The notes beneath the pieces were generated by a model that was not told the DNA's origin, did not search any database, and saw only the letters and a program-made list of their open reading frames with translations. Of a DNA stretch of 64,000 nucleotides, positions 8,710 to 17,228 are shown piece after piece. Origin of the DNA: Herbaspirillum autotrophicum (GTDB lineage Bacteria; Pseudomonadota; Gammaproteobacteria; Burkholderiales; Burkholderiaceae_D); NCBI RefSeq assembly GCF_001189915.1, contig NZ_LFLS01000019.1, positions 1 to 64,000 of the forward strand, in the 5' to 3' direction. The position numbers were made by a program, and so were the translations under genes. Every line of letters begins with the position of its first letter. Position 1 is the first letter of the stretch.

Positions 8710-9762
8710 ATGGCAGCAATTTCGCTACAAGGCATCACAAAAAACTGGGGCGATGCCCAAGCCGTCAAAGGCATTGATTTCGAAGTGAAATCGGGTGCGT
8801 TCACGGTCTTGCTTGGCCCGTCGGGCTGCGGCAAGTCGACCACCTTGCGTCTGATTGCCGGTCTCGATACACCGTCGACCGGTGTGATTCGCATCGGTGA
8901 ACGCGATGTCACCAACCTGCCGCCGGCACAACGCAAGATCGCCATGGTGTTTCAATCCTACGCCTTGTTTCCGCATCTGAATGTGCGCGACAACATTCTG
9001 TTCGGCGTGCGCGTGCGCAAGGAACCGAGCAAGAATTTCGAATCGCGTCTCAAGCGTGTCTCCGACATTCTCGGTTTGAGCCATTTGCTGGACCGGCGTC
9101 CGGGACAGTTGTCCGGCGGTCAGCAACAGCGCGTGGCGCTGGGTCGCGCCATCATCGCCGAAACCCCGGTGTGTCTGATGGATGAACCGTTGTCGAATCT
9201 GGATGCGCAATTGCGGCAAGAAATGCGGCGCGAAATCCGTGCGCTGCAACAGCAACTGAACATCACCATGGTGTACGTCACGCATGATCAGACCGAAGCG
9301 ATGAGCATGGCGGATCAAGTGATCCTGTTGCGCGATGGCCGTATCGAACAAGATGCGCCACCGGCGGAACTGTATGCGCAACCGGCATCGGTATTTGCCG
9401 CCCGTTTCATCGGCACACCGCCAATGAACATCCTGTCGCTGAGCCAGACCCCGGCCGGTATGGTGATCGAGGGTAGCAACGGACCGGCGATCCTGCCGCA
9501 CAACGCCAGCGAAGAATGGCAACTGGGCGTGCGTCCGGAGCATATCCAACTGGTTGAGCAAGGTGTCGCCGCGCAAGTGGAAAACATTGAATATTTCGGT
9601 GCCGACACGATTGTGGGCGCCAAAATCGGGACTGCGTCACTGCTGGTGCGCGTACCCGGGCAATTGGCACTGGTGCCGGGCAACACCGTTCAACTGGGCT
9701 GGGATGTGGCGAACCAATATTTCTTCGACAAGAAGACCGGTTTGCGGCGTCAGGTCGCTTGA
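8710..9762 (+). CDS. ugpC: ABC transporter ATP-binding protein, sn-glycerol-3-phosphate type
   Basis: 350 residues. Walker A (GPSGCGKST), Q-loop, the ABC signature LSGGQQQRVALGRA and Walker B (CLMDEPLSNLD) are intact in residues 1-235. A C-terminal MalK/UgpC-type regulatory (TOBE) extension follows at about 240-350 (GVRPEHIQLVEQG). It energises import through the UgpA/UgpE-like permeases encoded downstream. The symbol reflects similarity of type and the adjacent glpD; other phosphate esters or polyols cannot be excluded. Confidence 0.85.
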   Translation: MAAISLQGITKNWGDAQAVKGIDFEVKSGAFTVLLGPSGCGKSTTLRLIAGLDTPSTGVIRIGERDVTNLPPAQRKIAMVFQSYALFPHLNVRDNILFGVRVRKEPSKNFESRLKRVSDILGLSHLLDRRPGQLSGGQQQRVALGRAIIAETPVCLMDEPLSNLDAQLRQEMRREIRALQQQLNITMVYVTHDQTEAMSMADQVILLRDGRIEQDAPPAELYAQPASVFAARFIGTPPMNILSLSQTPAGMVIEGSNGPAILPHNASEEWQLGVRPEHIQLVEQGVAAQVENIEYFGADTIVGAKIGTASLLVRVPGQLALVPGNTVQLGWDVANQYFFDKKTGLRRQVA

Positions 9763-9813
9763 TGTAATTCGCTTTTCCATCCATTTCACGATTATTAAAC
9801 AGGGGAGATCCTC

Positions 9814-11109
9814 ATGCGTAGATTCATACTGAAATCCATGGCCGTCCTGGCCGCTGGTGCAGCACTTGGTGCGGCCCCGGCGTTTGCTGCCAATCCAGTC
9901 GAAATTTCGCTGTATTACCCGGTCGCCGTTGGCGGCCCGGTCACCAAGACCATCGACAGCATGGTGACCGAGTTTGAAAAACAAAATCCCGATATCAAGA
10001 TCAAGGCGGTGTACGCCGGCACGTATCAGGAAAGTATCGTCAAGGCGCTGACTGCGCACAAGAGCGGCACGCCGCCGACCGTCGCCGTACTGTTGTCGAC
10101 CGACTTGTTTACGCTGGTGGATGAAAACGCCATCGTCCCGATCGACAGCCTGGCCTCGTCGGCTGACGACAAGAAATGGATCGGCGGCTTCTACAAGGGC
10201 TTCATGGAAAACAGCCAGACCGGCGGCAAGACCTGGGGCATTCCGTTCCAGCGTTCGACCATCGTCATGTTCTGGAACAAGAATCTGTTCAAGGAAGCTG
10301 GCCTGAATCCTGAAAAGGCGCCGGCCAACTGGGCGGAAACCGTTTCTTTCGCCAAGAAGCTGACCAAGAGCGATGCCAACGGCAACGTCCAGCAATGGGG
10401 TATCAAGATTCCATCGACCGGCTTCACTTACTGGATTTTCCAGGGCATGACCACGCCGAACGATACGATCCTGATGAATCAGGCTGGTACCAAGACTTAC
10501 TTCGACAAACCGGGTGCAGTAGAAGCCCTGCAATACTGGGTTGATCTGTCGGCCAAGCACAAGGTGATGCCAAGCGGCGTGATCGAATGGGGTACTACGC
10601 CGAAGGACTTCCTGGAGCAGAAAGCGGCCATGATCTGGACCACCACCGGCAATCTGACCAACCTGCGCGCCAACGCCAGCTTCCCGTTCGGCGTGGCCAT
10701 GCTGCCGGCAGCCAAGCATCCGGGAAGCCCGACCGGCGGCGGCAACTTCTACGTGTTCAACAAGACCACGCCGGAACAGCAAAAGGCGGCGTTGAAGTTC
10801 ATTCGCTGGTCGACCGAACCGCAACGCGCGGCGCAATGGAGTATCGCTACCGGTTACGTGGCAACCCGTCAGGATGCATGGGATACCCCGGAAATGAAGA
10901 AGTACCTGCAAGAAGTTCCGGCCGCTGGTGTGGCACGTGAGCAATTGAAGTACAGCGTGGCCGAGTTGTCGACCCATGACAACCAACGCGTGACCAAGGC
11001 ACTCAACGATAACCTGCAAGCTGCATTGTCCGGCACCAAGACGCCGGAAGCTGCACTCAAGGACGCACAACGCGAATCAGACCGCATTCTGCGTAGCTGG
11101 AACCGTTGA
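9814..11109 (+). CDS. ugpB: ABC transporter periplasmic substrate-binding protein, UgpB-like
   Basis: 431 residues. Sec signal peptide (MRRFILKSMAVLAAGAALGA, cleavage near AFA/A), then a family-1 extracellular solute-binding fold: VEISLYYPVAVGGPVTKTID, WGIPFQRSTIVMFWNKNLFKEAGL, GTTPKDFLEQKAAMIWTTTG and GGNFYVFNKTT. The order and length match UgpB, which binds sn-glycerol-3-phosphate and glycerophosphodiesters. A ribosome-binding site (GGGGAG) precedes the ATG. It is followed by a strong hairpin without a U-run, a common arrangement for keeping binding-protein mRNA more abundant than permease mRNA. Confidence 0.85.
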   Translation: MRRFILKSMAVLAAGAALGAAPAFAANPVEISLYYPVAVGGPVTKTIDSMVTEFEKQNPDIKIKAVYAGTYQESIVKALTAHKSGTPPTVAVLLSTDLFTLVDENAIVPIDSLASSADDKKWIGGFYKGFMENSQTGGKTWGIPFQRSTIVMFWNKNLFKEAGLNPEKAPANWAETVSFAKKLTKSDANGNVQQWGIKIPSTGFTYWIFQGMTTPNDTILMNQAGTKTYFDKPGAVEALQYWVDLSAKHKVMPSGVIEWGTTPKDFLEQKAAMIWTTTGNLTNLRANASFPFGVAMLPAAKHPGSPTGGGNFYVFNKTTPEQQKAALKFIRWSTEPQRAAQWSIATGYVATRQDAWDTPEMKKYLQEVPAAGVAREQLKYSVAELSTHDNQRVTKALNDNLQAALSGTKTPEAALKDAQRESDRILRSWNR

Positions 11110-11115
11110 TCGCCC

Positions 11116-11149
11116 GCGGTGCGGCGGTTGTTTGATACCGCCGCACCGC
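11116..11149 (+). other. Intercistronic stem-loop between ugpB and ugpA
   Basis: A perfect 13-bp GC-rich stem (11116-11128, GCGGTGCGGCGGT, pairing with 11137-11149) with an 8-nt loop. No T-run follows, so it is probably an mRNA-stabilising or attenuating hairpin rather than a full terminator. Confidence 0.7.
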
Positions 11150-11192
11150 ACTACGACCTAAAGATACTGCCGCATGACGGCAAAGGCATTTC

Positions 11193-12068
11193 ATGAATCG
11201 CACTCACTCTTCCGTAACGCCCTGGTTGCTGCTGTTGCCGGCACTGGTGTTGCTGGTGGCGTTTACGCACTATCCGGCCATCGCGACCATCTGGCACAGC
11301 TTTTTTTCGACCCCCAAGGGCGCTAATCCGGCAGTTTTTGTCGGCCTGGAAAACTATGCGTTGATGGCTGACGATCCGGTTTTCTGGAAAGCGCTGATCA
11401 ACAATCTCTGGTTTGCCCTCGGCACCATCCCGGTATCGATTGCGCTGGCGATCATGATGGCTTTGTGGGTCAACGACAAACTGCTCGGACGTGGCGTGCT
11501 GCGACTGGCGTATTTCACGCCGACGGTGCTGCCGATGATTGCCGTGGCTAATATCTGGCTGTTCTTTTATACCCCGCAATATGGCTTGCTGGAGCAGGTG
11601 ACGCAGGCCCTCGGCTTGCCGTCGCATAACTGGCTCGGCAATCCGAATACCGTCCTCGGTTCGATGATGGTGGTGGCGATCTGGAAAGAAGCCGGCTTCT
11701 TCATGATTTTCTATCTGGCCGCCTTACAACAGATTTCACCGACACTGGCCGAAGCCGCCGGCCTGGAAGGCGCTTCGCGCTGGCAGTATTTCTGGCGCGT
11801 GCAATTTCCGCTGCTGATGCCGACCACCTTGTTCGTGCTGATCAATGCGCTGATCAACTCGTTCCGTCTGGTTGACCATATCGTGGTGATGACCAAGGGC
11901 GGACCGGACAACGCCAGCTCCTTGCTGCTGTACTACATTTATGAAGTCGGTTTCAGTTTCTGGGATTCGGCTTATGCCGCTGCCTTGACGGTAGTGTTGT
12001 TGATGGTATTGGCCGTGGTTGCCATTATCAAATTCCGTATTCTCGACCGCAGGACACACTACCAATGA
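11193..12068 (+). CDS. ugpA: ABC transporter permease, UgpA-like (MalF type)
   Basis: 291 residues with about six hydrophobic segments, beginning TPWLLLLPALVLLVAF. The binding-protein-dependent permease EAA loop is present as LAEAAGLEGASRWQYFWRVQ near residues 187-206; it contacts the ATPase. It forms the inner-membrane channel with the product of the next gene, which starts within its last codons (4-nt overlap). It matches UgpA in length and in its place after the binding protein. Confidence 0.85.
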   Translation: MNRTHSSVTPWLLLLPALVLLVAFTHYPAIATIWHSFFSTPKGANPAVFVGLENYALMADDPVFWKALINNLWFALGTIPVSIALAIMMALWVNDKLLGRGVLRLAYFTPTVLPMIAVANIWLFFYTPQYGLLEQVTQALGLPSHNWLGNPNTVLGSMMVVAIWKEAGFFMIFYLAALQQISPTLAEAAGLEGASRWQYFWRVQFPLLMPTTLFVLINALINSFRLVDHIVVMTKGGPDNASSLLLYYIYEVGFSFWDSAYAAALTVVLLMVLAVVAIIKFRILDRRTHYQ

Positions 12069-12898
12069 TCTCCGCACAAACCAATCCGTTCGGCGAATCG
12101 AACAAGATACTGGAAACCATTGCTGCCTGGGTATTGGGAATACTCTGGTTGTTGCCGCTGGTGTATGCCATCTGGACCGCATTCCATCCGGCTGAATTCG
12201 CCACGCGCTTTTCGCTGACCGCGCCATTGACGATGCAGAATTTCATCAATGCCTGGGAAGCAGCGCCGTTTCCGCGTTACTTCCTCAATACCTTCTTGCT
12301 GGTAACGATGATTCTGGCCGCGCAGATGGTGTTGTCGACCATGGCTGCATACGCGTTTGCACGATTTGAATTCCGCGGCAGCAACATCATGTTCATGCTG
12401 GTCCTGATGCAATTGATGGTGATGCCCGACATCCTGATCGTGGAAAACTACAACACCATGAATCTGCTCGGCTTGCGCGATACGATTCTGTCGATCGGCT
12501 TGCCTTACTTTGCCTCGGCGTTCGGCATTTTCCTGTTGCGACAAACGTTCAAGACCGTGCCGCGTGAGCTCGATGAAGCCGCCACCGTGGAAGGCGCGAG
12601 CGCCTGGCAGACCCTGATGAAAGTCTATGTGCCGCTGGCCAAGCCGATTTACCTGGCATTCGGGCTGGTGTCGGTCAGTACCCACTGGAACAATTTCCTG
12701 TGGCCGCTGATCGTAACCAATTCGGTGGAATCGCGTCCGCTCACCGTCGGTCTGCAAGTGTTTTCCTCGACCGATCAGGGCGTTGACTGGTCGATCATCA
12801 CCTCGGCCACGCTGATGACATCGGCACCGTTGTTGCTGGCGTTCCTGTTGTTCCAGCGTCAGTTCGTGCAGTCGTTCATGCGCGCCGGGATTCGTTAA
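12065..12898 (+). CDS. ugpE: ABC transporter permease, UgpE-like (MalG type)
   Basis: 277 residues and six predicted membrane segments (first at about 18-38, AAWVLGILWLLPLVYAIW). The EAA loop appears as LDEAATVEGASAWQTLMKVY near residues 169-188. Partner of the preceding permease in the importer. It overlaps ugpA by 4 nt and is followed 16 nt later by the EEP-superfamily hydrolase, so the operon clearly continues. Confidence 0.85.
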   Translation: MISAQTNPFGESNKILETIAAWVLGILWLLPLVYAIWTAFHPAEFATRFSLTAPLTMQNFINAWEAAPFPRYFLNTFLLVTMILAAQMVLSTMAAYAFARFEFRGSNIMFMLVLMQLMVMPDILIVENYNTMNLLGLRDTILSIGLPYFASAFGIFLLRQTFKTVPRELDEAATVEGASAWQTLMKVYVPLAKPIYLAFGLVSVSTHWNNFLWPLIVTNSVESRPLTVGLQVFSSTDQGVDWSIITSATLMTSAPLLLAFLLFQRQFVQSFMRAGIR

Positions 12899-12914
12899 GC
12901 GCAAAGGGGATATC

Positions 12915-13763
12915 GTGAAACTGATTAGCTGGAATATCCAATGGTCGCGCGGGGTCGACGGCAAGGTTGATCCGCAGCGCATTGTTGCCGATGCGCGCAA
13001 GCTGGGTGATTTTGATGTCCTGTGCCTGCAGGAAGTGGCGGCGAATTTTCCGTCGCTGGCCGGCAGCGCTGGCGAAAACCAGTTCGAAATATTTGCGGAT
13101 TTGCTGCCCGGCTTTACGCCGGTGCCGGCCGCAGCAGTCGATGTGGCCGCCGCCGACGGCAGCCGCCGTTGTTTCGGCAACATGGTGCTGTCGCGCTATC
13201 CGGTGTTGCGCGTCCTGCGCCATCAGTTGCCGTGGCCGGCTGATGCCGACGTCATCAGCATGCCGCGGGTGTTGCTGGAAGTGACGCTGGATACGCCGCT
13301 GGGACCAGTGCGCGTCATGAATACCCATCTTGAATACTATTCGCAATTGCAGCGCAAACAGCAGGTAGAAGCGATCCGCAACTATCACGCCGAAACGTCC
13401 TTGCGCGCGCTGCGCAGCCGGGTGTGCGAGACCGGCCCGTCGCCGTATCACGCGTTCGCGCAAACCAGCAAAGTGATTCTGACCGGCGATTTCAATTTCC
13501 GTCCGGAAGATCCTTTGCACGAGCGTTTGCAGGAAAAATTGGAACCCGGCGTGCCGCGATTGGTCGATACCTGGGAGTACCTCAACGGCAATCAACCGCA
13601 TCCGCACAATGTCGGTGTCTATGATCGCGAGCAATGGGAAGAAGCATTCGCCTGTGACTTCATTTTCGCCAGCGAAGATTTGCTGCCGCATGTACGCACT
13701 TTCAAAATCGATGGCAAGACCAAGGCGTCGGATCATCAACCGCAGTTACTGGAGTTGGCATGA
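12915..13763 (+). CDS. Endonuclease/exonuclease/phosphatase (EEP) superfamily hydrolase
   Basis: 282 residues, cytoplasmic (no signal peptide). The superfamily metal-dependent phosphoesterase motifs are all visible in order: LISWNIQWSRG, CLQEV, NTHLEYYS, LTGDFNFRPED and the terminal SDHQP. EEP enzymes cleave phosphodiester or phosphoester bonds in nucleic acids, inositides or lipids. In this operon, between a glycerol-3-phosphate type importer and a HAD phosphatase, it could act as a glycerophosphodiesterase, taking the place UgpQ has in E. coli; this is inference. The start GTG/ATG context has GGGGATATC upstream, and the stop overlaps the next gene (ATGA). Confidence 0.85.
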   Translation: MKLISWNIQWSRGVDGKVDPQRIVADARKLGDFDVLCLQEVAANFPSLAGSAGENQFEIFADLLPGFTPVPAAAVDVAAADGSRRCFGNMVLSRYPVLRVLRHQLPWPADADVISMPRVLLEVTLDTPLGPVRVMNTHLEYYSQLQRKQQVEAIRNYHAETSLRALRSRVCETGPSPYHAFAQTSKVILTGDFNFRPEDPLHERLQEKLEPGVPRLVDTWEYLNGNQPHPHNVGVYDREQWEEAFACDFIFASEDLLPHVRTFKIDGKTKASDHQPQLLELA

Positions 13764-14563
13764 AATCACTGGACCAGTTGCCGTACGGGCAGGTCACCAC
13801 CGTCTTCACCGATATCGATGATACGCTGACGACCGATGGCAAATTGAGCGCGCAGGCATATGCGGCGCTGGAAACTTTACAACGTGCTGGTCTGCGCGTG
13901 ATTCCGGTCACCGGTCGTCCGGCCGGCTGGTGCGATCAGATCGCCCGCATGTGGCCGGTGGATGGCATCATTGGCGAAAACGGCGCACTGTACATGTGGC
14001 ACGACCCGGTATCGCACAAAATGCATACCCGGCATTTGCTCGATGCCGGCAGCCGTGCCGCCAATGCCGCGCGCATGGATGCCGTGATCGCTCAAGTATT
14101 GAAAGAAGTGCCGGGATGCGCCGTGGCATCCGATCAGTTTTGCCGTCAATATGATGTGGCGATTGATTTTTGCGAAGATGTGCCGGCGCTGGGGCATGAT
14201 GATATTGACCGTATTGTCGCTATCATGGAAGCGGCCGGCATGACTGCCAAGATCAGTTCGATTCATGTCAACGGCTGGTTCGGCGATTACGATAAACTGA
14301 GCATGGCGCGCATCATGATGCAAGAACGCTATGGCATCGATTTGAGCGATGCGGCGCAACGCGCCCGTTGTGTATTTGCCGGCGATTCGCCAAACGATGC
14401 ACCGATGTTTGCGTATTTCCCGCTGTCGGTCGGCGTTGCCAATGTACTTGAGTTTGCCGATCGCTTGCCGCATCCGCCGCATTTCATCACCCATCATTCC
14501 TACGGCGCCGGGTTCGCCGAATTGACGCAGCACCTTTTATCGGGCCATGACCACACTGCTTAA
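13760..14563 (+). CDS. HAD-IIB family phosphatase
   Basis: 267 residues. Haloacid dehalogenase hydrolase with a C2B cap. Motif I is FTDIDDTLTTDG (nucleophile Asp and general acid Asp), motif II VTGRPAG, and motif IV FAGDSPNDAPMF near residue 210. Related enzymes hydrolyse sugar phosphates (mannosyl-3-phosphoglycerate, trehalose phosphate, phosphoglycolate-like compounds). The operon context suggests dephosphorylation of an imported organophosphate. It overlaps the EEP gene by 4 nt and the downstream Na/Pi gene by 17 nt. Confidence 0.85.
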   Translation: MKSLDQLPYGQVTTVFTDIDDTLTTDGKLSAQAYAALETLQRAGLRVIPVTGRPAGWCDQIARMWPVDGIIGENGALYMWHDPVSHKMHTRHLLDAGSRAANAARMDAVIAQVLKEVPGCAVASDQFCRQYDVAIDFCEDVPALGHDDIDRIVAIMEAAGMTAKISSIHVNGWFGDYDKLSMARIMMQERYGIDLSDAAQRARCVFAGDSPNDAPMFAYFPLSVGVANVLEFADRLPHPPHFITHHSYGAGFAELTQHLLSGHDHTA

Positions 14564-16235
14564 TCTGTTATCGTCGCTGGCATTATTGGTGTGGGGCACG
14601 CATATTGTCCGCACTGATATCCTGCGCGTGTACGGAGCACAACTGCGACGTGTTCTGAGTACCAGCATCACGCGTCGCAGTTTTGCATTCATGGCCGGCA
14701 TCGGCGTCACCAGTCTGGTCCAGAGCAGTAACGCCACCGCCGTCATCGTGTGTTCTTTTGTCGCGCAGGGCATGATCAGTCTGGCACCGGCGCTGACCAT
14801 CATGCTCGGTGCCGATGTCGGTACGGCACTGATGACCGGCGTGCTCAGTTTCGATCTGTCGTGGTTGTCGCCGTTGCTGATTTTCTGCGGCGTGCTGGTC
14901 TATCTGTCGCGCCGGCATACCCATATCGGCCGGCTCGGCCGCGCCGCAATCGGACTCGGCCTGATTCTGCTGGCGCTGGAACTGATCAGCGCCACTACCC
15001 GGCCGATGACGCAAGGCGCCGGCATGAAGGTGCTGTTCTCATCGCTGACCGGCGATGTCATGCTCGACGCGGTGATCGGCGCGGTGTTCGCCATGCTCAC
15101 CTATTCCAGTCTGGCGGCGGTGTTGCTGGCGGCGACGCTGGCCACCTCCGGCGTGATTTCATTGAAAGTGGCGTTGTGTCTGGTCATCGGCGCCAATCTG
15201 GGCAGCGGCATTCTGGCCTTGCTGAGCGCCGCCAGCCAGAATGTGGCCGGTCGCCGGGTAGCGCTGGGCAGCATGCTGTTCCGGCTCAGCGGTGCGGTAG
15301 TGGTGCTGCCGCTGGTTGATTATGTTCAGGTCTGGATCAGCTTCCTGACGACTGACCTGCGCTTTGGCGTGGTGGCGTTTCACGTGCTTTACAACTCCGT
15401 GCGTTGCAGTCTGCTGCTGTTGCTGGTCGAACCGATGGCGCGCTTGTGCGTGCGCTTGTTGCCGGAATCGGAAAGCGACGGCGACATGATCAAGTCGCGT
15501 CATCTGGATCCGGCCGCCATCGATACGCCGTCGCTGGCGCTGGCCAATGCCGCGCGTGAAGTGCTGCGCATCGGCGACATCATCGAAAGCATGCTGGTCA
15601 GTCTGCTGCTGGTGATTCGCGATAATGATCAGTTGCGCGCCGACCAGATCCGCAAGCTCGATGATGATGTCGACAAGTTGTACACCGAAGTCAAAATGTA
15701 TCTGGCGCGGGTTTCGCGTGAAGAACTGAGCGCCAGGGAAGTGCGGCGCTGGACCGACATCGTGACACTGACCATCAATCTGGAGCAGGCCGGCGATATC
15801 ATCGAACGGATTGTGAAGGGGGTCGAGAGCAAGAAAATTGCACCGCAGAAAACCTTCTCTCAGGCCGGCATGAGTGAAGTCACGGAAATGCATGCACGGT
15901 TGCTGACCAGTTTGCGGCTCGGTTTGTCGGTCTTTCTCAATAACGATCTGCCAAGCGCGCGGCGGCTGCTGGCCGAAAAGGAAGCCTTCCGCGATCTGGA
16001 ACGCACTTATGCCCAGACCCACCTGATCCGGTTGGCCGGCGAGACTCAGCAGAGTATCGAAACCAGCTCGCTGCATCTGGACCTGATCAGCGACATGCGC
16101 CGCATGCACTCGCTGTTCTGTTCGACCGCCTACGCGGTGCTGGACGCCGCCGGCATGCTGCGCAAGAGCCGCATCAACGCCAGCCAGGAAGAAACCGCCG
16201 AACCGGCGCCGATGCGCAGCCAGGCCCACCGCTGA
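14547..16235 (+). CDS. Na/Pi-cotransporter family protein with PhoU-like C-terminus
   Basis: 562 residues. The N-terminal half (about 1-300) is hydrophobic with the NptA-type repeat signature: SLVQSSNATAVIV and LGADVGTALMT in the first repeat, then a weaker second repeat (MLTYSSLAAVLL, VIGANLGSGI) where the usual QSS is reduced to YSS. The C-terminal half (about 340-540) is soluble and helical like PhoU. Bacterial members move phosphate, possibly outward. At the end of an organophosphate operon it could balance phosphate released by the hydrolases; this is inference. Confidence 0.85.
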   Translation: MTTLLNLLSSLALLVWGTHIVRTDILRVYGAQLRRVLSTSITRRSFAFMAGIGVTSLVQSSNATAVIVCSFVAQGMISLAPALTIMLGADVGTALMTGVLSFDLSWLSPLLIFCGVLVYLSRRHTHIGRLGRAAIGLGLILLALELISATTRPMTQGAGMKVLFSSLTGDVMLDAVIGAVFAMLTYSSLAAVLLAATLATSGVISLKVALCLVIGANLGSGILALLSAASQNVAGRRVALGSMLFRLSGAVVVLPLVDYVQVWISFLTTDLRFGVVAFHVLYNSVRCSLLLLLVEPMARLCVRLLPESESDGDMIKSRHLDPAAIDTPSLALANAAREVLRIGDIIESMLVSLLLVIRDNDQLRADQIRKLDDDVDKLYTEVKMYLARVSREELSAREVRRWTDIVTLTINLEQAGDIIERIVKGVESKKIAPQKTFSQAGMSEVTEMHARLLTSLRLGLSVFLNNDLPSARRLLAEKEAFRDLERTYAQTHLIRLAGETQQSIETSSLHLDLISDMRRMHSLFCSTAYAVLDAAGMLRKSRINASQEETAEPAPMRSQAHR

Positions 16236-16238
16236 TGC

Positions 16239-16254
16239 ATTGCCGGCCGGCAAT
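16239..16254. repeat. Perfect 16-bp palindrome after the Na/Pi gene
   Basis: ATTGCCGGCCGGCAAT starts 3 nt after the stop codon of the glp-type operon. No T-run follows, so it is at best a weak terminator or a transcript-end hairpin. Confidence 0.35.
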
Positions 16255-16357
16255 CGCCGCTGGCAATCATTTATTGATCACGCAAGCATTGTTCTACAAT
16301 ACCGGACTTTCGGCGCCGGCCATTGCGGCCGCCCGAACCCACTTCGGAGAGTAGCAG

Positions 16358-17221
16358 ATGAATGCACGGGCGCTGCTGGCAGCCTTGTTTACGATTGTCG
16401 TCTGGGCTTCGCTGGCCTTGCTCACGGACCGCATCAGCCATGTGCCGCCATTGCTCAGTTCCGGGCTGGCGCTGATGGTGGGCGGTCTCACCGGGGTCTG
16501 GCAGCGCGGTGCGTGGTCCGCCTCGCCGCAGACTTATCTGCTGGCTACCGGCGGCCTGTTCGGTTATCACGCACTGCTGTTCATCGCGTTTGCCATGGCG
16601 CCGGCGGTCGAAGTCAATCTGCTGCAATACATGTGGCCGTTGCTGATCGTATTGCTGACGCCGCTGTTCTTGCCGGGCAATCGTCTCAGTGGCTGGAATA
16701 TCATCGGCGCCTTGCTCGGTTGCAGCGGCGCCGTGATGATTCTCGGTGGTGACCGGTTGTCGCTGTCAGGCGAACATGTGTGGGGTTATCTGAGCGCCAT
16801 TGCCGCCGCTTTTGTCTGGGCCAGTTACTCGCTTGGCTGTCGCCGTCTGCCACCGTTTCCAACCGCTGCGATCGCTGCCTGCTGCCTGATGGCGGGTGCC
16901 GGATCGGTATTGCTACATCTGGCGTTGTACGGCAGTTCGGCCATCTTCGATCTGAGCGCCCAAGATGTCATGCTGCTCGCCGGACTCGGTCTGGGGCCAA
17001 TGGGTGTCGCTTTCCTGACTTGGGATATCGCACTCAAACACGGCGATCCGCGCGCGGTCGGCGCACTGGCCTATCTGACGCCCTTGCTGTCGACCTTGTT
17101 GCTGATTCTGGTGAACGGTTATGCCTTCACTACCGAAACCAAATTCGCCACGGTGGCGATTCTGTCGGGAGCCTTGCTGGGAAACATCCGTTCGCAGCGC
17201 CGCAGCCGACAGCCATCCTGA
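16358..17221 (+). CDS. EamA/DMT-family inner-membrane transporter
   Basis: 287 residues with about ten hydrophobic helices in two EamA repeats, e.g. LLAALFTIVVWASLALLTDR at the start and LGLGPMGVAFLTWDIALKHG near residues 208-227. The latter block recalls YddG-type aromatic amino acid exporters of this superfamily. The substrate is unknown. A GGAGAG ribosome-binding site precedes the ATG, and a possible -10 (TACAAT, 16295-16300) lies about 60 nt upstream. It converges with exonuclease III, leaving 7 nt between the stops. Confidence 0.85.
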   Translation: MNARALLAALFTIVVWASLALLTDRISHVPPLLSSGLALMVGGLTGVWQRGAWSASPQTYLLATGGLFGYHALLFIAFAMAPAVEVNLLQYMWPLLIVLLTPLFLPGNRLSGWNIIGALLGCSGAVMILGGDRLSLSGEHVWGYLSAIAAAFVWASYSLGCRRLPPFPTAAIAACCLMAGAGSVLLHLALYGSSAIFDLSAQDVMLLAGLGLGPMGVAFLTWDIALKHGDPRAVGALAYLTPLLSTLLLILVNGYAFTTETKFATVAILSGALLGNIRSQRRSRQPS

Positions 17222-17228
17222 AACAGGC

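Noticed and set aside
12915..13763. EEP protein as a second exonuclease III
   Set aside because: It shares superfamily motifs only; the sequence between motifs differs from the true exonuclease III at 17.2 kb, and it sits in a phosphate-ester operon.
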